From Wenzhouxiangellaceae bacterium (GTDB lineage Bacteria; Pseudomonadota; Gammaproteobacteria; Xanthomonadales; Wenzhouxiangellaceae), in assembly GCA_028289455.1 (NCBI GenBank), contig JANQPN010000073.1:35590-99589 (forward strand): DNA of 64,000 bases. The letters run 5' to 3'. The position numbers were made by a program, and so were the translations under genes. Below are positions 49,446-58,445 of this stretch, in pieces; position 1 is the first letter of the stretch, and each line of letters begins with the position of its first letter. The notes beneath the pieces are model-generated. The model ran no database searches. It saw only the letters and a list, made by a program, of their open reading frames with translations, and was not told where the DNA came from.

Positions 49446-50918
49446 TTACGCCACATCAGCCAAAGTTTCCCCGGTTATCGGCTGTTCACCATACCAATGC
49501 AGCGTCTGCGCCAGCGCCGCTACTTTGCCCAGCAACAGCATTGCCGGTGATTTGACCTGGTGCATTCGTGCCAATTGCGGTAATTCATCCAAACTGCCGG
49601 TAATAACCCGCTGATTGCTGCGGCTGCCGTTCTCAACCAGCGCAAATGGCGTTACCGGTGATCTGCCGTGCGCCACCAACCGCTCGCGCAATAAATCCAG
49701 TTGTCCAACGCCCATGTATACCGCCAGTGTCTGACTGTCTTCAGCCAGCGCCGGCCAGTCCAGGCGATCCATGGAATCCTGGCAATGCGCAGTCACCAGA
49801 CGCACCGACTGAGCATAATCCCGATGGGTCAGCGGCACCCCGGCATATGCACCACAGGCCATTGCCGCAGATATACCCGGCACTACGGCGAACTCAATTC
49901 CATGCTGCTGCAGTTCCTGCAGCTCTTCTCCGCCACGGCCGAATACAAACGGGTCGCCACCTTTTAAGCGGACCACACGCTTACCTGCCAGAGCTTCACG
50001 CACCAGTATCTGATGAATCTGCTGCTGTGTGGTTTCATGGTGACCTGCACGCTTGGCCACCAGAATTCGCTGCGCATCCCGGCGGGCCAGCTCCAGCACC
50101 TGATCGCTTACCAACCGGTCGTGCACAATCACATCCGCCTGCTGCAATTCACGCAGCGCCTGGATGGTCAGCAGACCCGGATCACCCGGGCCGGCACCTA
50201 CCAGAATCACTTTACCGATCGCCGGCTGTGCCAGCAGCTGCTTGCCGCTCTCAGCCAGCGAACGCGACAGCAGCCTTTCAGCCTGAGAGTAGCGGCGGGC
50301 TTTAATCCGTTCAGAAAATTCACCGTCAAGCAGGTTGTCATACCACTGGCGGCGTTGTCCAACGTCGGGCAGGGCCTGCTTTATACGCTCCCGCCATTGG
50401 TTCAGCATTTCAGCCGAATCAGCCATCGATTCATCCAACACGGTTTCCAGCCGGGCACGCATCCGCCGTGCCAAAACCGGCGCTGCTCCGGCACTGGAGA
50501 CAGCCGCCTGCAGCGGTCCACGCTGCAATACCGCAGGCACCTGAAACTGGGTCAGTTCAAGATCATCAACCACATTGGTAAATACCTGATATCGCCGGCC
50601 CAAAGCAGCTGCGTAGCGATTCAGCTCTTTATCATCGGTTGCCGCTATAACCAGCCAGGCTGATTTAATTTCGCGCCGCAGCAAGCTGCGGTTAAACCAG
50701 CCGGAGAACCTCGACAACTGCAAACTGTTTTGTCTGAGTGCCAGAGCCCGCTGATCCGCCCATTGCTGTACCATCGGAGTCGCCTGACCTGCCAACACCC
50801 GGATATCTGCACCGGTATCCAGCAGAGCGGCGATTTTTCGCTCTGCCACCAGGCCGCCGCCGATGACCACAACACGGCGGTTACGTAAATCTGCAAATAA
50901 CGGATAAAGTCTCTCCAT
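49446..50918 (-). CDS. cysG: Siroheme synthase CysG (multidomain)
   Basis: Precorrin-2 dehydrogenase N-terminus (FADLRNRRVVVIGGGLVAERKIAALLD) fused to SUMT (KVILVGAGPGDPGLLTIQALRELQQADVIVHDRLVS...RLKGGDPFVFGRGGEE). Confidence 0.93.
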   Translation of the reverse strand: MERLYPLFADLRNRRVVVIGGGLVAERKIAALLDTGADIRVLAGQATPMVQQWADQRALALRQNSLQLSRFSGWFNRSLLRREIKSAWLVIAATDDKELNRYAAALGRRYQVFTNVVDDLELTQFQVPAVLQRGPLQAAVSSAGAAPVLARRMRARLETVLDESMADSAEMLNQWRERIKQALPDVGQRRQWYDNLLDGEFSERIKARRYSQAERLLSRSLAESGKQLLAQPAIGKVILVGAGPGDPGLLTIQALRELQQADVIVHDRLVSDQVLELARRDAQRILVAKRAGHHETTQQQIHQILVREALAGKRVVRLKGGDPFVFGRGGEELQELQQHGIEFAVVPGISAAMACGAYAGVPLTHRDYAQSVRLVTAHCQDSMDRLDWPALAEDSQTLAVYMGVGQLDLLRERLVAHGRSPVTPFALVENGSRSNQRVITGSLDELPQLARMHQVKSPAMLLLGKVAALAQTLHWYGEQPITGETLADVA

Positions 50919-51067
50919 AACAGCAAAGTAAGCGCAATCGACTGATAAGAAAAATGAACTTCATTCGCCTGCTTATAACCAAACGTTATGTCAGACATCG
51001 CCATGGTAGTGGTTCTGATTCCATGAAGTAATTATCCTTAACAACAGCCAATCATCGATAGATATCA

Positions 51068-52069
51068 ATGACCCTGACACAACTTCGTTATCTGGTGGCC
51101 ATTGCTGATGCCGGCCTGAACATCACTCAGGCTGCAGAACGTGTATTTGCCACCCAGCCGGGCCTGTCCAAACAACTGCGCCACCTGGAAGACGAGCTGG
51201 GCCTGCAAATGTTCTCACGCAGTGGCCGCAGCCTTGAAGCGGTAACGCCGGCCGGCGCCCTGGTGATAGAACGCGCCCGTAAAATCATTGATGAGGCGGA
51301 AAGTATTCGTGCGCTCGCCGCCAATATGCGGCATGAGTCAACCGGCGAACTGCGAATTGCCACCACCCATACCCAGGCACGCTTTGTACTGCCGCCGGCA
51401 ATTGCCAAACTTAAGCAGGAATTTCCTGACGTCAACATTCATCTGATGCCCGGTGGTGACGCAGAACTGCTGGAACTGCTGCATCGGGATGAGATAGACC
51501 TGGCGATAATGAGTGGTACCAGCAAGCCGCCCTCTGGCTATATTGCCGTTCCCGTTTTTGACTGGGAACGGGTCATTATGATGCCCAACACCCATCCGCT
51601 GACTCAGGTCGGCGATGATATTACGCTTCATCAACTGGCCGACTATCCTCTGGTTAGTTATGAGTCGGCGATTTCGCCGGATTCATCCTTGCGTAAAGCC
51701 TTTTCCTCTGCAGAGCTGTCCCCCAGAATTGCCTGCACCGCACGTGACGCAGACCTAATCAAGACTTATGTGCGCGCCGGACTGGGCGTCGGCATACTGG
51801 CGGAAATGGCTATTCTGCCGGAAGACCGGGCCGACCTTGAGCTGCGCTGTATCGATAACCTGCTGCCAACCTGCACCACCTGGATTCTGGTGCGTCAGGA
51901 CCGTCTGCTGCGTGAATATGCTCTGGCATTTATCAGCGCACTGGCTCCGCAGATCGAACGCCGTAAGCTGCCCCGCATGCTCAACCCGGACGAGCCGGAT
52001 CAGTTCCCTGCACCAATGCACTGGCGTGACCTGCACGGATCAAACTGCCCCAACAGCCCCAGCAGCTGA
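51068..52069 (+). CDS. cysB: LysR-type regulator CysB
   Basis: MTLTQLRYLVAIADAGLNITQAAERVFATQPGLSKQLRHLEDELGLQMFSRSGRSLEAVTPAG; divergent from cysG. Confidence 0.9.
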   Translation: MTLTQLRYLVAIADAGLNITQAAERVFATQPGLSKQLRHLEDELGLQMFSRSGRSLEAVTPAGALVIERARKIIDEAESIRALAANMRHESTGELRIATTHTQARFVLPPAIAKLKQEFPDVNIHLMPGGDAELLELLHRDEIDLAIMSGTSKPPSGYIAVPVFDWERVIMMPNTHPLTQVGDDITLHQLADYPLVSYESAISPDSSLRKAFSSAELSPRIACTARDADLIKTYVRAGLGVGILAEMAILPEDRADLELRCIDNLLPTCTTWILVRQDRLLREYALAFISALAPQIERRKLPRMLNPDEPDQFPAPMHWRDLHGSNCPNSPSS

Positions 52070-52082
52070 TCAGGAAGCCTGC

Positions 52083-52634
52083 TTGTTTGCAGATCTCAGT
52101 TATCGCCAGGCGCAACCTGATGATGCAGAACGCATCGGCCTGCTGCATGCCGACAGCTGGAAGCGCAATTACCGGGGAGCACTGGAAGACGACTTTCTAG
52201 ATAAGCGAGTCGATCAAAACCGCATTCACACCTGGCACGAGCGCTTAACCAATACCCCGTCGGCACAATGGACCTTGCTGGCCGAACAGGATGCTGCATT
52301 ACTGGGTTTTATCTGCGTATTCGGCAGCCAGGACCCGGCCTGGGGATCACTGATCGACAACCTGCATGTTGCCCATGCGGCCAAAGGGCAAAGCATCGGC
52401 ACCTGGCTGATGATGCAGGCACGCAACTGGCTGAATGAATACCATGCTGCCAATGGAGTCTATCTGTGGGTGGTTCAGAACAACACGCCTGCCCGGCGTT
52501 TTTATGAAATGCTGGGCGCCACCGACAATGGCGCAGTCAGCCTGCCCAATCCTGCAGGCGGTGGATCAGCATTTTACAGCCGCTACAGCTGGGCAACTCC
52601 TGTCGATATCAGGGTTAGCTGCGGTAAAAACTGA
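52083..52634 (+). CDS. GNAT family N-acetyltransferase
   Basis: YRQAQPDDAERIGLLHADSWKRNYRGAL...LHVAHAAKGQSIGTWLMMQARNWL...VQNNTPARRFYEMLGA; TTG start proposed, the ORF-track start lies inside cysB. Confidence 0.75.
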   Translation: MFADLSYRQAQPDDAERIGLLHADSWKRNYRGALEDDFLDKRVDQNRIHTWHERLTNTPSAQWTLLAEQDAALLGFICVFGSQDPAWGSLIDNLHVAHAAKGQSIGTWLMMQARNWLNEYHAANGVYLWVVQNNTPARRFYEMLGATDNGAVSLPNPAGGGSAFYSRYSWATPVDIRVSCGKN

Positions 52635-52646
52635 ATAATCATAGGC

Positions 52647-52711
52647 GTTTGCCTTAGCTGCTGCTGTAATCTGCAGTCAGGCAAACCCGACGGGTGCCAT
52701 GCCAGCACCCG
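52647..52711. terminator. Two hairpins between convergent genes
   Basis: gtttgcct(52647-52654)/aggcaaac(52679-52686) and cgggtgc(52691-52697)/gcacccg(52705-52711). Confidence 0.45.
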
Positions 52712-52746
52712 CCGGTTGTTGCTGTATTTAATAAATACGGTCTCTG

Positions 52747-53196
52747 CTATTCGAAGGTATCCAGAATCGACAGCAACTCATCCATGGCACGCTGATTGGC
52801 CGAGCCTTCACAGGCCACTCCACCCAGTTCGGCTGAATGGCATCTTTGCAGTACAAGATTGGAAGATTGTGCATAGCTGCCGCCGGCACATGAATAGGTA
52901 ATCAGCCTTTCCTCAACCTGAGTACCTGTATTGTCACATTTGGTTTTGCCTCCAGAGCCTTCCGGTGCAGGTACGCACTTATAGGTGGTCGGTGCGACAC
53001 GCACAAATGAAGGTCCGCTGGAACCATCCGGACAGGTAATGGTAGTGCCGGTCCCCGCCATCCCGCAGACACCCGTTCTTTCCAGGGTAAAACAAACCTG
53101 GGCTGCAGGCTCAGCGTCCTGTGCCAGACTGGCTGTGGGAATACCTGTGAGAATTGAAGTGCACACTATGGCAATAGTGATATAGATAGGTTTCAT
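52747..53196 (-). CDS. Small secreted 8-cysteine protein
   Basis: Start set at MKPIYITIAIVCTSILTGIPTASLAQ; CFTLERTGVCGMAG...TCPDGSSG...KCDN...SCAGGSY...RCHS...ACEG. Confidence 0.65.
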   Translation of the reverse strand: MKPIYITIAIVCTSILTGIPTASLAQDAEPAAQVCFTLERTGVCGMAGTGTTITCPDGSSGPSFVRVAPTTYKCVPAPEGSGGKTKCDNTGTQVEERLITYSCAGGSYAQSSNLVLQRCHSAELGGVACEGSANQRAMDELLSILDTFE

Positions 53197-53397
53197 ATTG
53201 ATTCCTCCTTGTGAATTGCGATAAATCCTTTTACCGCACACCGTATAAAGAGCGGTTAATCAACAAGTGAGGTGAATCATGTGCATCCCTACCACCCTTC
53301 TACGATGCATTTTCAATATATCACCAAGCAGTGAAAAGAGTATGAATATTCATAACCTGACACTTAGCAATAACCCGCTGCATAGCTATTGGTTTAA

Positions 53398-54204
53398 TCA
53401 ACCTCCGGATTGGCCATCCCCCATCTGACCCATATCGTCCATTGGGTTAGGTGGAGGCTGATTGAATAATTCAGGGCCGCGGGGTGCCCGCCGGGTTGGA
53501 TCCCTGCCTTGACGTCCTCCGGAACGTAAATCCTGTGAGCCGCCGCTGCGCAGCCCGGAATTTTTCCGCCGTTGCGGAGGACGATGCTGCCGGCTATTAA
53601 ACGGCCTTGGTGGTTGCGCAGGCGCCCCTGGGGTTATTCGGGAAAACTCGCCTGCGCCGATCAACCTGGTCTGCCTGAAACCCGGGTCGTGTGCAGTCAC
53701 CGAAACCAGGCCTTCGTAGACATAAACCTGTGTTTCAGCAGGCAGCGCATAGACATCGAAGACCGTACCCTGCACACCCATGCGGCCTTCCTTGGTATCC
53801 ACCTGGAATGAATCGGAGCGGTGTGAGAAATTACTTGAGATGAACGACCTCAGGCGTCCGCGAATCAGCTCGAACAGCCCTTCCGGCTCCTGGTCGGGCA
53901 GATACTGAGACAGCACCAGCCGGGTATTCTGATCAAGAATGAAACTGCTGCCATCACTCATCTGCAACTCCAGTTCGGAATCTGCCTGGGTCTGCAGAAT
54001 ATCTCCTCGAAACACCGGATCCTGCTCGGTCATGGCCAGTGGAGGCTGGTCTCCCCGAAAAACATCAGCACGCCCGGTTAGTGCGCTGACCACCCCCACG
54101 GCATCTTCCTGTGCAAAACCGATAACTGAGCTAAAAGTCAGTAATATCAGCAACCACCCATTGAGCAGGTCTGATATTCGTACGTAGCGGTTTTGTTTCA
54201 TCAC
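53398..54204 (-). CDS. FecR-domain secreted protein with basic low-complexity C-terminus
   Basis: VVSALTGRADVFRGDQPPLAMTEQDPVFRGDILQTQADSELELQMSDGSSFILDQNTRLVL...GVQGTVFDVY. Confidence 0.85.
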   Translation of the reverse strand: MMKQNRYVRISDLLNGWLLILLTFSSVIGFAQEDAVGVVSALTGRADVFRGDQPPLAMTEQDPVFRGDILQTQADSELELQMSDGSSFILDQNTRLVLSQYLPDQEPEGLFELIRGRLRSFISSNFSHRSDSFQVDTKEGRMGVQGTVFDVYALPAETQVYVYEGLVSVTAHDPGFRQTRLIGAGEFSRITPGAPAQPPRPFNSRQHRPPQRRKNSGLRSGGSQDLRSGGRQGRDPTRRAPRGPELFNQPPPNPMDDMGQMGDGQSGG

Positions 54205-55706
54205 TAATATTCCCAGGTAAGCCCCAGCGAAAACACATTGCGGTTGTAACTGAGTACATCAATAGTCGAATCCTGCTGAACACGGCTGGCTTGAGCCCGC
54301 AATTCCCAATGCCGGTCCAACTGATAAGCCACACTGACGAATGCTTCGTTAATGTCATCATCGCGTCTGACCTGAAAGACATCATTAACATTATCGAAGT
54401 CCAGCCGCTGGTACTGTACTCCAGCGCCTGCTGTCCAGCGTGAATTGAAGGCATATTCCAGATAGGCATAGACGCGTGCTTCGTTACGTTGCCAGTTCAA
54501 TCCATCAGCATTATTGTCGCCGGCTTCAACGATTCCGCGAAGACTTAAATCATCGGTCAGCCTGCCGTATACAAATATCCCTAGCCGACTTAAATTGCCA
54601 CCCTGATCTTCTATTGGACTGATAACCTGGTGATCATCAATTTCACCCAGGCGGGCAAACAGGTGCAACATCCAGTCATCTGAAGGCTTGTAATAAATTC
54701 CCGGCAATACGGACCAGGTTGTCAGGAACCGACTGCCGTCGAATCGCTGCAAATCATATTCCACCGGCAACCGCCAGCCCAGGCCATTCCACGAGCCGCC
54801 TATTCCGGCCACCAGGTTAATGCTGGTCTGGTCGAACAGGCTCAACTCAAATTGCCGGTTATGGGCTAAATGCGCCTCCCCGAATGCCACCAGCCCGTTA
54901 CCCAGTGGCTGATGATAGGTAACATCGGCGGTCAGAACATGCCGCACATCGGATTCGTCACTGATGATCACCGGTGAGCCCGGCAACTGCCCGATTGATG
55001 GCACCAGCGCCACATTGTCATCATATTCCAAACGGTAACCCAGGCTGACATGCAGCTTCTGAGTTTCCTGCAGTGGTACGTTCTGATGCAACTGCCTCAG
55101 GCTGTAGGCATCGAATGAGTCAGGGTTTAAGCTGATGCCTTCCAGGATAATTGCCCGGGCCAGATCTGAATTTTCATTTCGATAATGGATTTCTGCGGCT
55201 GCCAAAGCAGCCTGCTGGGCAATGCGCGTGTTTTCACCCTCTGCGGCGTGGATAAAATGTGTCAGTGCAGCAGCATGGTTATTCCGGCCACGCTCAATTT
55301 TCCCCAACAGGAAAAAACCTTGCTGATGCTCACCGACATCAACAAGTCGCTGTGCGTAACCGGCCGCTGCTGACCACTGTTGGTCTGCCCGGTAAACATC
55401 AGTCAGTGCCTGCAGTAGAGCAGCATCGTTTGGTCTAACCTGATTCGCCTGTAGCAAAGACGGTAACGCCTGTTCGAAGTTAAACAGCTGATAATGTATT
55501 AGACCGTGATAATAGGCGTAGTCGGGTTCGGATGGATCAATTGTCACCAGCAGATCCAGTGCAAGTTCAAAGTACTGTTGCCGGTACTGCTCTATGACCA
55601 GTTGCATCGAAGGCTGCTGACCGAGCACCCATGCTGACGGTGATACCACCATCAAAAAACACAGTATTCTGGTCACGGTAAACGCCCTGCTGAATAGGCT
55701 CACCAA
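54204..55706 (-). CDS. Exported TPR protein with C-terminal outer-membrane beta-barrel
   Basis: N-terminal TPR-like NFEQALPSLLQANQVRPNDAALLQALTDVYRADQQWSAA; C-terminal alternating beta-strands ending NVFSLGLTWEY. Confidence 0.75.
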   Translation of the reverse strand: MVSLFSRAFTVTRILCFLMVVSPSAWVLGQQPSMQLVIEQYRQQYFELALDLLVTIDPSEPDYAYYHGLIHYQLFNFEQALPSLLQANQVRPNDAALLQALTDVYRADQQWSAAAGYAQRLVDVGEHQQGFFLLGKIERGRNNHAAALTHFIHAAEGENTRIAQQAALAAAEIHYRNENSDLARAIILEGISLNPDSFDAYSLRQLHQNVPLQETQKLHVSLGYRLEYDDNVALVPSIGQLPGSPVIISDESDVRHVLTADVTYHQPLGNGLVAFGEAHLAHNRQFELSLFDQTSINLVAGIGGSWNGLGWRLPVEYDLQRFDGSRFLTTWSVLPGIYYKPSDDWMLHLFARLGEIDDHQVISPIEDQGGNLSRLGIFVYGRLTDDLSLRGIVEAGDNNADGLNWQRNEARVYAYLEYAFNSRWTAGAGVQYQRLDFDNVNDVFQVRRDDDINEAFVSVAYQLDRHWELRAQASRVQQDSTIDVLSYNRNVFSLGLTWEY

Positions 55707-55775
55707 GTTCTTCCTTATGATTATCTGGAACTTAGTGTTCCGTTATCTGACTCTTAAGCGGGAAGTATAAGTTCT

Positions 55776-55804
55776 GTTTCTGCTGTTAACAAAACAGCAG
55801 AAAC
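55776..55804. repeat. Perfect 12-bp inverted repeat in the cysH-TPR intergenic region
   Basis: gtttctgctgtt-aacaa-aacagcagaaac. Confidence 0.75.
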
Positions 55805-55959
55805 GAGGGGTTACTTAATAATACTGGGTGCAATAAGCGGAACACATTGCACTACGTAGTTTATTGTTTATATATCAGCCGGCGGAATGTGTTGCTCTTA
55901 TTTCGCTCTGCCACTCAACTTTTCGGATTGCAGTAAGCGCTTTTGCGTTAGCGCAAGTC

Positions 55960-56763
55960 TCAAATCTGGGTATGTATTCCACACTCCCTTTGTAAACCGA
56001 AAAACCGGGTTTCCTCAGCAGTCATGCCATCGGCCAGCCGGCTAGTGGTGTGGGTATCGCCGATCGAGACATAACCCTGATCCCATAGCGGATGATATGG
56101 CAGATCATGGTTTTTTAGATACATACCCACATCCCGGTCAGTCCAGTCGGCCAGCGGGTGTACTTTCCAGATCGGCTGCAGGCCATCTTTACCTTCGCGC
56201 CGTTCAATAAACTGAATATTGGCTCGGCTTTGTGACTGTCCCCGGCGCAAACCGGAGAACCATAAGCCGGCCTGAAGGGATTTCAACGCACGGCGCATCG
56301 GCTCGACTTTGTTGATGCGGTTGTAATGGTTCAATCCCGATTCGGATTTTTCCCACAACTTACCGTAACGGGCTTCCTGCCAGGCCGGGCTTAAATCGCT
56401 GCGAAATACTTTCAGGTTCAGGCGCAGGCGATCATGCAGGCGATCGATAAACTGGTAGGTTTCCGGGAACAGATAACCGGTGTCGATCAGAATCACCGGG
56501 ATATCAGGCTCAATGCCGGTCAACAGATGCAGCATCACAGCTGACTGAGCGCCGAAGCTGGATGACAGCACCGGCCGGCCGGCCAGATTATCGATGACCC
56601 AGTGCACCCTCTGTTCGGCACTCATTTGTCCCATACGGATTTCCACATCTGCCAGAGGCCTTATCGGCGTGACACTGGTTGATGCTGCTGCATCATTAAC
56701 TGCTGACATTTCCGTAACCCCTGGTAAGTCCTTTTCACAGGTATTGCATTGCTGTGTGTTCAC
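55960..56763 (-). CDS. cysH: Phosphoadenylyl-sulfate reductase
   Basis: VLSSSFGAQSAVMLHLL...VILIDTGYLFPETYQFIDRL...LWFSGLRRGQS...C-terminal RECGIHTQI. Confidence 0.92.
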   Translation of the reverse strand: MNTQQCNTCEKDLPGVTEMSAVNDAAASTSVTPIRPLADVEIRMGQMSAEQRVHWVIDNLAGRPVLSSSFGAQSAVMLHLLTGIEPDIPVILIDTGYLFPETYQFIDRLHDRLRLNLKVFRSDLSPAWQEARYGKLWEKSESGLNHYNRINKVEPMRRALKSLQAGLWFSGLRRGQSQSRANIQFIERREGKDGLQPIWKVHPLADWTDRDVGMYLKNHDLPYHPLWDQGYVSIGDTHTTSRLADGMTAEETRFFGLQRECGIHTQI

Positions 56764-58445
56764 GCTGCCTCCTGAACCGGTGGCAGCAGTTCCATGCGAT
56801 GCAGAAAATCGCCGAAATGTTCATCGAGATTGCGCTGCTCGGCAAATTGCCGCAACAACGGTGTCAGTTCCCCGAATATTCCGTCCTCATCGATGTTTTC
56901 CCGATACAGCTGGTTTAGCCGCTGCCCGTCGAATCCACCGCCCAGATACAGGTTGTAGCGGCCTGGCGCTTTGCCGGTCAGGCCGATTTCAGCCATATAC
57001 GGGCGGGCGCAGCCATTCGGGCAACCGGTCATACGCAGCACAATCGGTTCATTCTCCAGGCCGAATTCTGCAAGAATGCCTTCAAACCGGTCGAGGAATT
57101 CCGGCATATAGCGCTCGGCTTCCGACATCGCCTGGCTGCAGGTGGGAAAAGCCACACAGGCCAGGGTATGCTGACGCAGTGCGCTGGGCAGGTAGAAATC
57201 CTGCAATCCATGGCTGATCAAAAGCTGATCTATTGAACTGCGTTGATCATCCGGAATGTTGGCAATCACCAGATTCTGATTGGGTGTCAGGATGAACCGT
57301 GCCGGTTCAATTTCCTGAATCGATTCAGCCACCGCCCGCAACGCCGTTAAAGTCTGCTGTTGATCATCATCCTTGATCCGTCCGGACGGTATCTGCAAGG
57401 TCAGATGCCAAGAGCCATCATCGCCCTGCATCCAGCCGGGCTGATCGCCGGTATTGCTGAACGTGTAGTCACGCTGTGGGGCCAGTTGTATGCCACTGCG
57501 CTGCTCCACCTCGGCTACAAAAGCATCCAGACCCATACGGTCAATGGTGTACTTAAGACGTGCCAGCCGGCGGTCGGACCGGTTGCCGAAATCGCGCTGG
57601 GTGGTTACCACTGCTGCGGCTACATCCAGAACCTGATCTGGCGTTACAAAGCCAATGACATCAGCCAATCGGGGATAGGTTTCCGGCATCGCATAGGTCA
57701 CGCCCATGCCGCCACCGACGGTAACGTTGTAACCCACGATACTGCCGTTTTCGACTATGGCGATAAAACCCAGGTCATGCGCGAACACGTCAACATCATT
57801 AACCGGCGGGATGACAATCGCAGTCTTGAATTTGCGCGGCAGGTAGGTTTCTCCGTATATGGGTTCATGCTCCTCGGTAACCACCGGTTCACCATCCAGC
57901 CAGATTTCGTGATAAGCACCGGTCGCAGGCAATAAATGCAGCGACAGCTTATCGGCCATCTGGGTAACTTCCCGGTAAAGATCACCGCGGTAAGGATTCA
58001 CCGCGCACATAATATTGCGATTGACATCACCGCAAGCTGCCAGCGTGTCCAGCATGACCTGGTTCATCTCGGCAATGACTTTTTTTAGGTTCCACTTGAT
58101 CACCCCATGCACCTGAAATGCCTGCCGGGTGGTCAGTCTGAGGCTGTTGTTGGCATAGGTTTGCGCCAGCTGATCCAATTTCAGCCACTGCTCAGGCGTA
58201 CAAACGCCGCCCGGTAAACGCGTACGCAGCATGAACTGGTAGTCAGGCTCCAGTTTCTGTTTGCGGCGCAGTTCGCGGACATCGCGATCATCCTGCTGAT
58301 AGCTGCCATGAAACTTGATCAGCTGGGTGTCATCATCACTGATCGCTCCGGTCACAGGATCGGCCAGACTTTCCTTTAGGCTGCCCCGCAGAAACCGGCT
58401 GGCGGTTTTGATGCGTTCGACATCAGACAATGGTTGCTCAGCCAT
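56760..58445 (-). CDS. cysI: Sulfite reductase hemoprotein beta-component
   Basis: FHGSYQQDDRDVRELRRKQKLEPDYQFMLRTRLPGG...LRLTTRQAFQVHGV...FPTCSQAMSEAER...RMTGCPNGCARPYMAEIGLTGKAPGRYNLYLGG. Confidence 0.95.
   Translation of the reverse strand: MAEQPLSDVERIKTASRFLRGSLKESLADPVTGAISDDDTQLIKFHGSYQQDDRDVRELRRKQKLEPDYQFMLRTRLPGGVCTPEQWLKLDQLAQTYANNSLRLTTRQAFQVHGVIKWNLKKVIAEMNQVMLDTLAACGDVNRNIMCAVNPYRGDLYREVTQMADKLSLHLLPATGAYHEIWLDGEPVVTEEHEPIYGETYLPRKFKTAIVIPPVNDVDVFAHDLGFIAIVENGSIVGYNVTVGGGMGVTYAMPETYPRLADVIGFVTPDQVLDVAAAVVTTQRDFGNRSDRRLARLKYTIDRMGLDAFVAEVEQRSGIQLAPQRDYTFSNTGDQPGWMQGDDGSWHLTLQIPSGRIKDDDQQQTLTALRAVAESIQEIEPARFILTPNQNLVIANIPDDQRSSIDQLLISHGLQDFYLPSALRQHTLACVAFPTCSQAMSEAERYMPEFLDRFEGILAEFGLENEPIVLRMTGCPNGCARPYMAEIGLTGKAPGRYNLYLGGGFDGQRLNQLYRENIDEDGIFGELTPLLRQFAEQRNLDEHFGDFLHRMELLPPVQEAA

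Noticed and set aside
51768-52082. ORF-track start of the GNAT gene inside cysB
   Set aside because: The first ~105 residues are out-of-frame cysB sequence; GNAT homology begins at about YRQAQPDDAERI, so a start near 52083 is more likely.
52747-55706. Classical FecIRA iron signalling locus
   Set aside because: No ECF sigma factor, no TonB-dependent transducer adjacent, and the FecR protein has a cleavable signal peptide rather than the usual cytoplasmic anti-sigma N-terminus.
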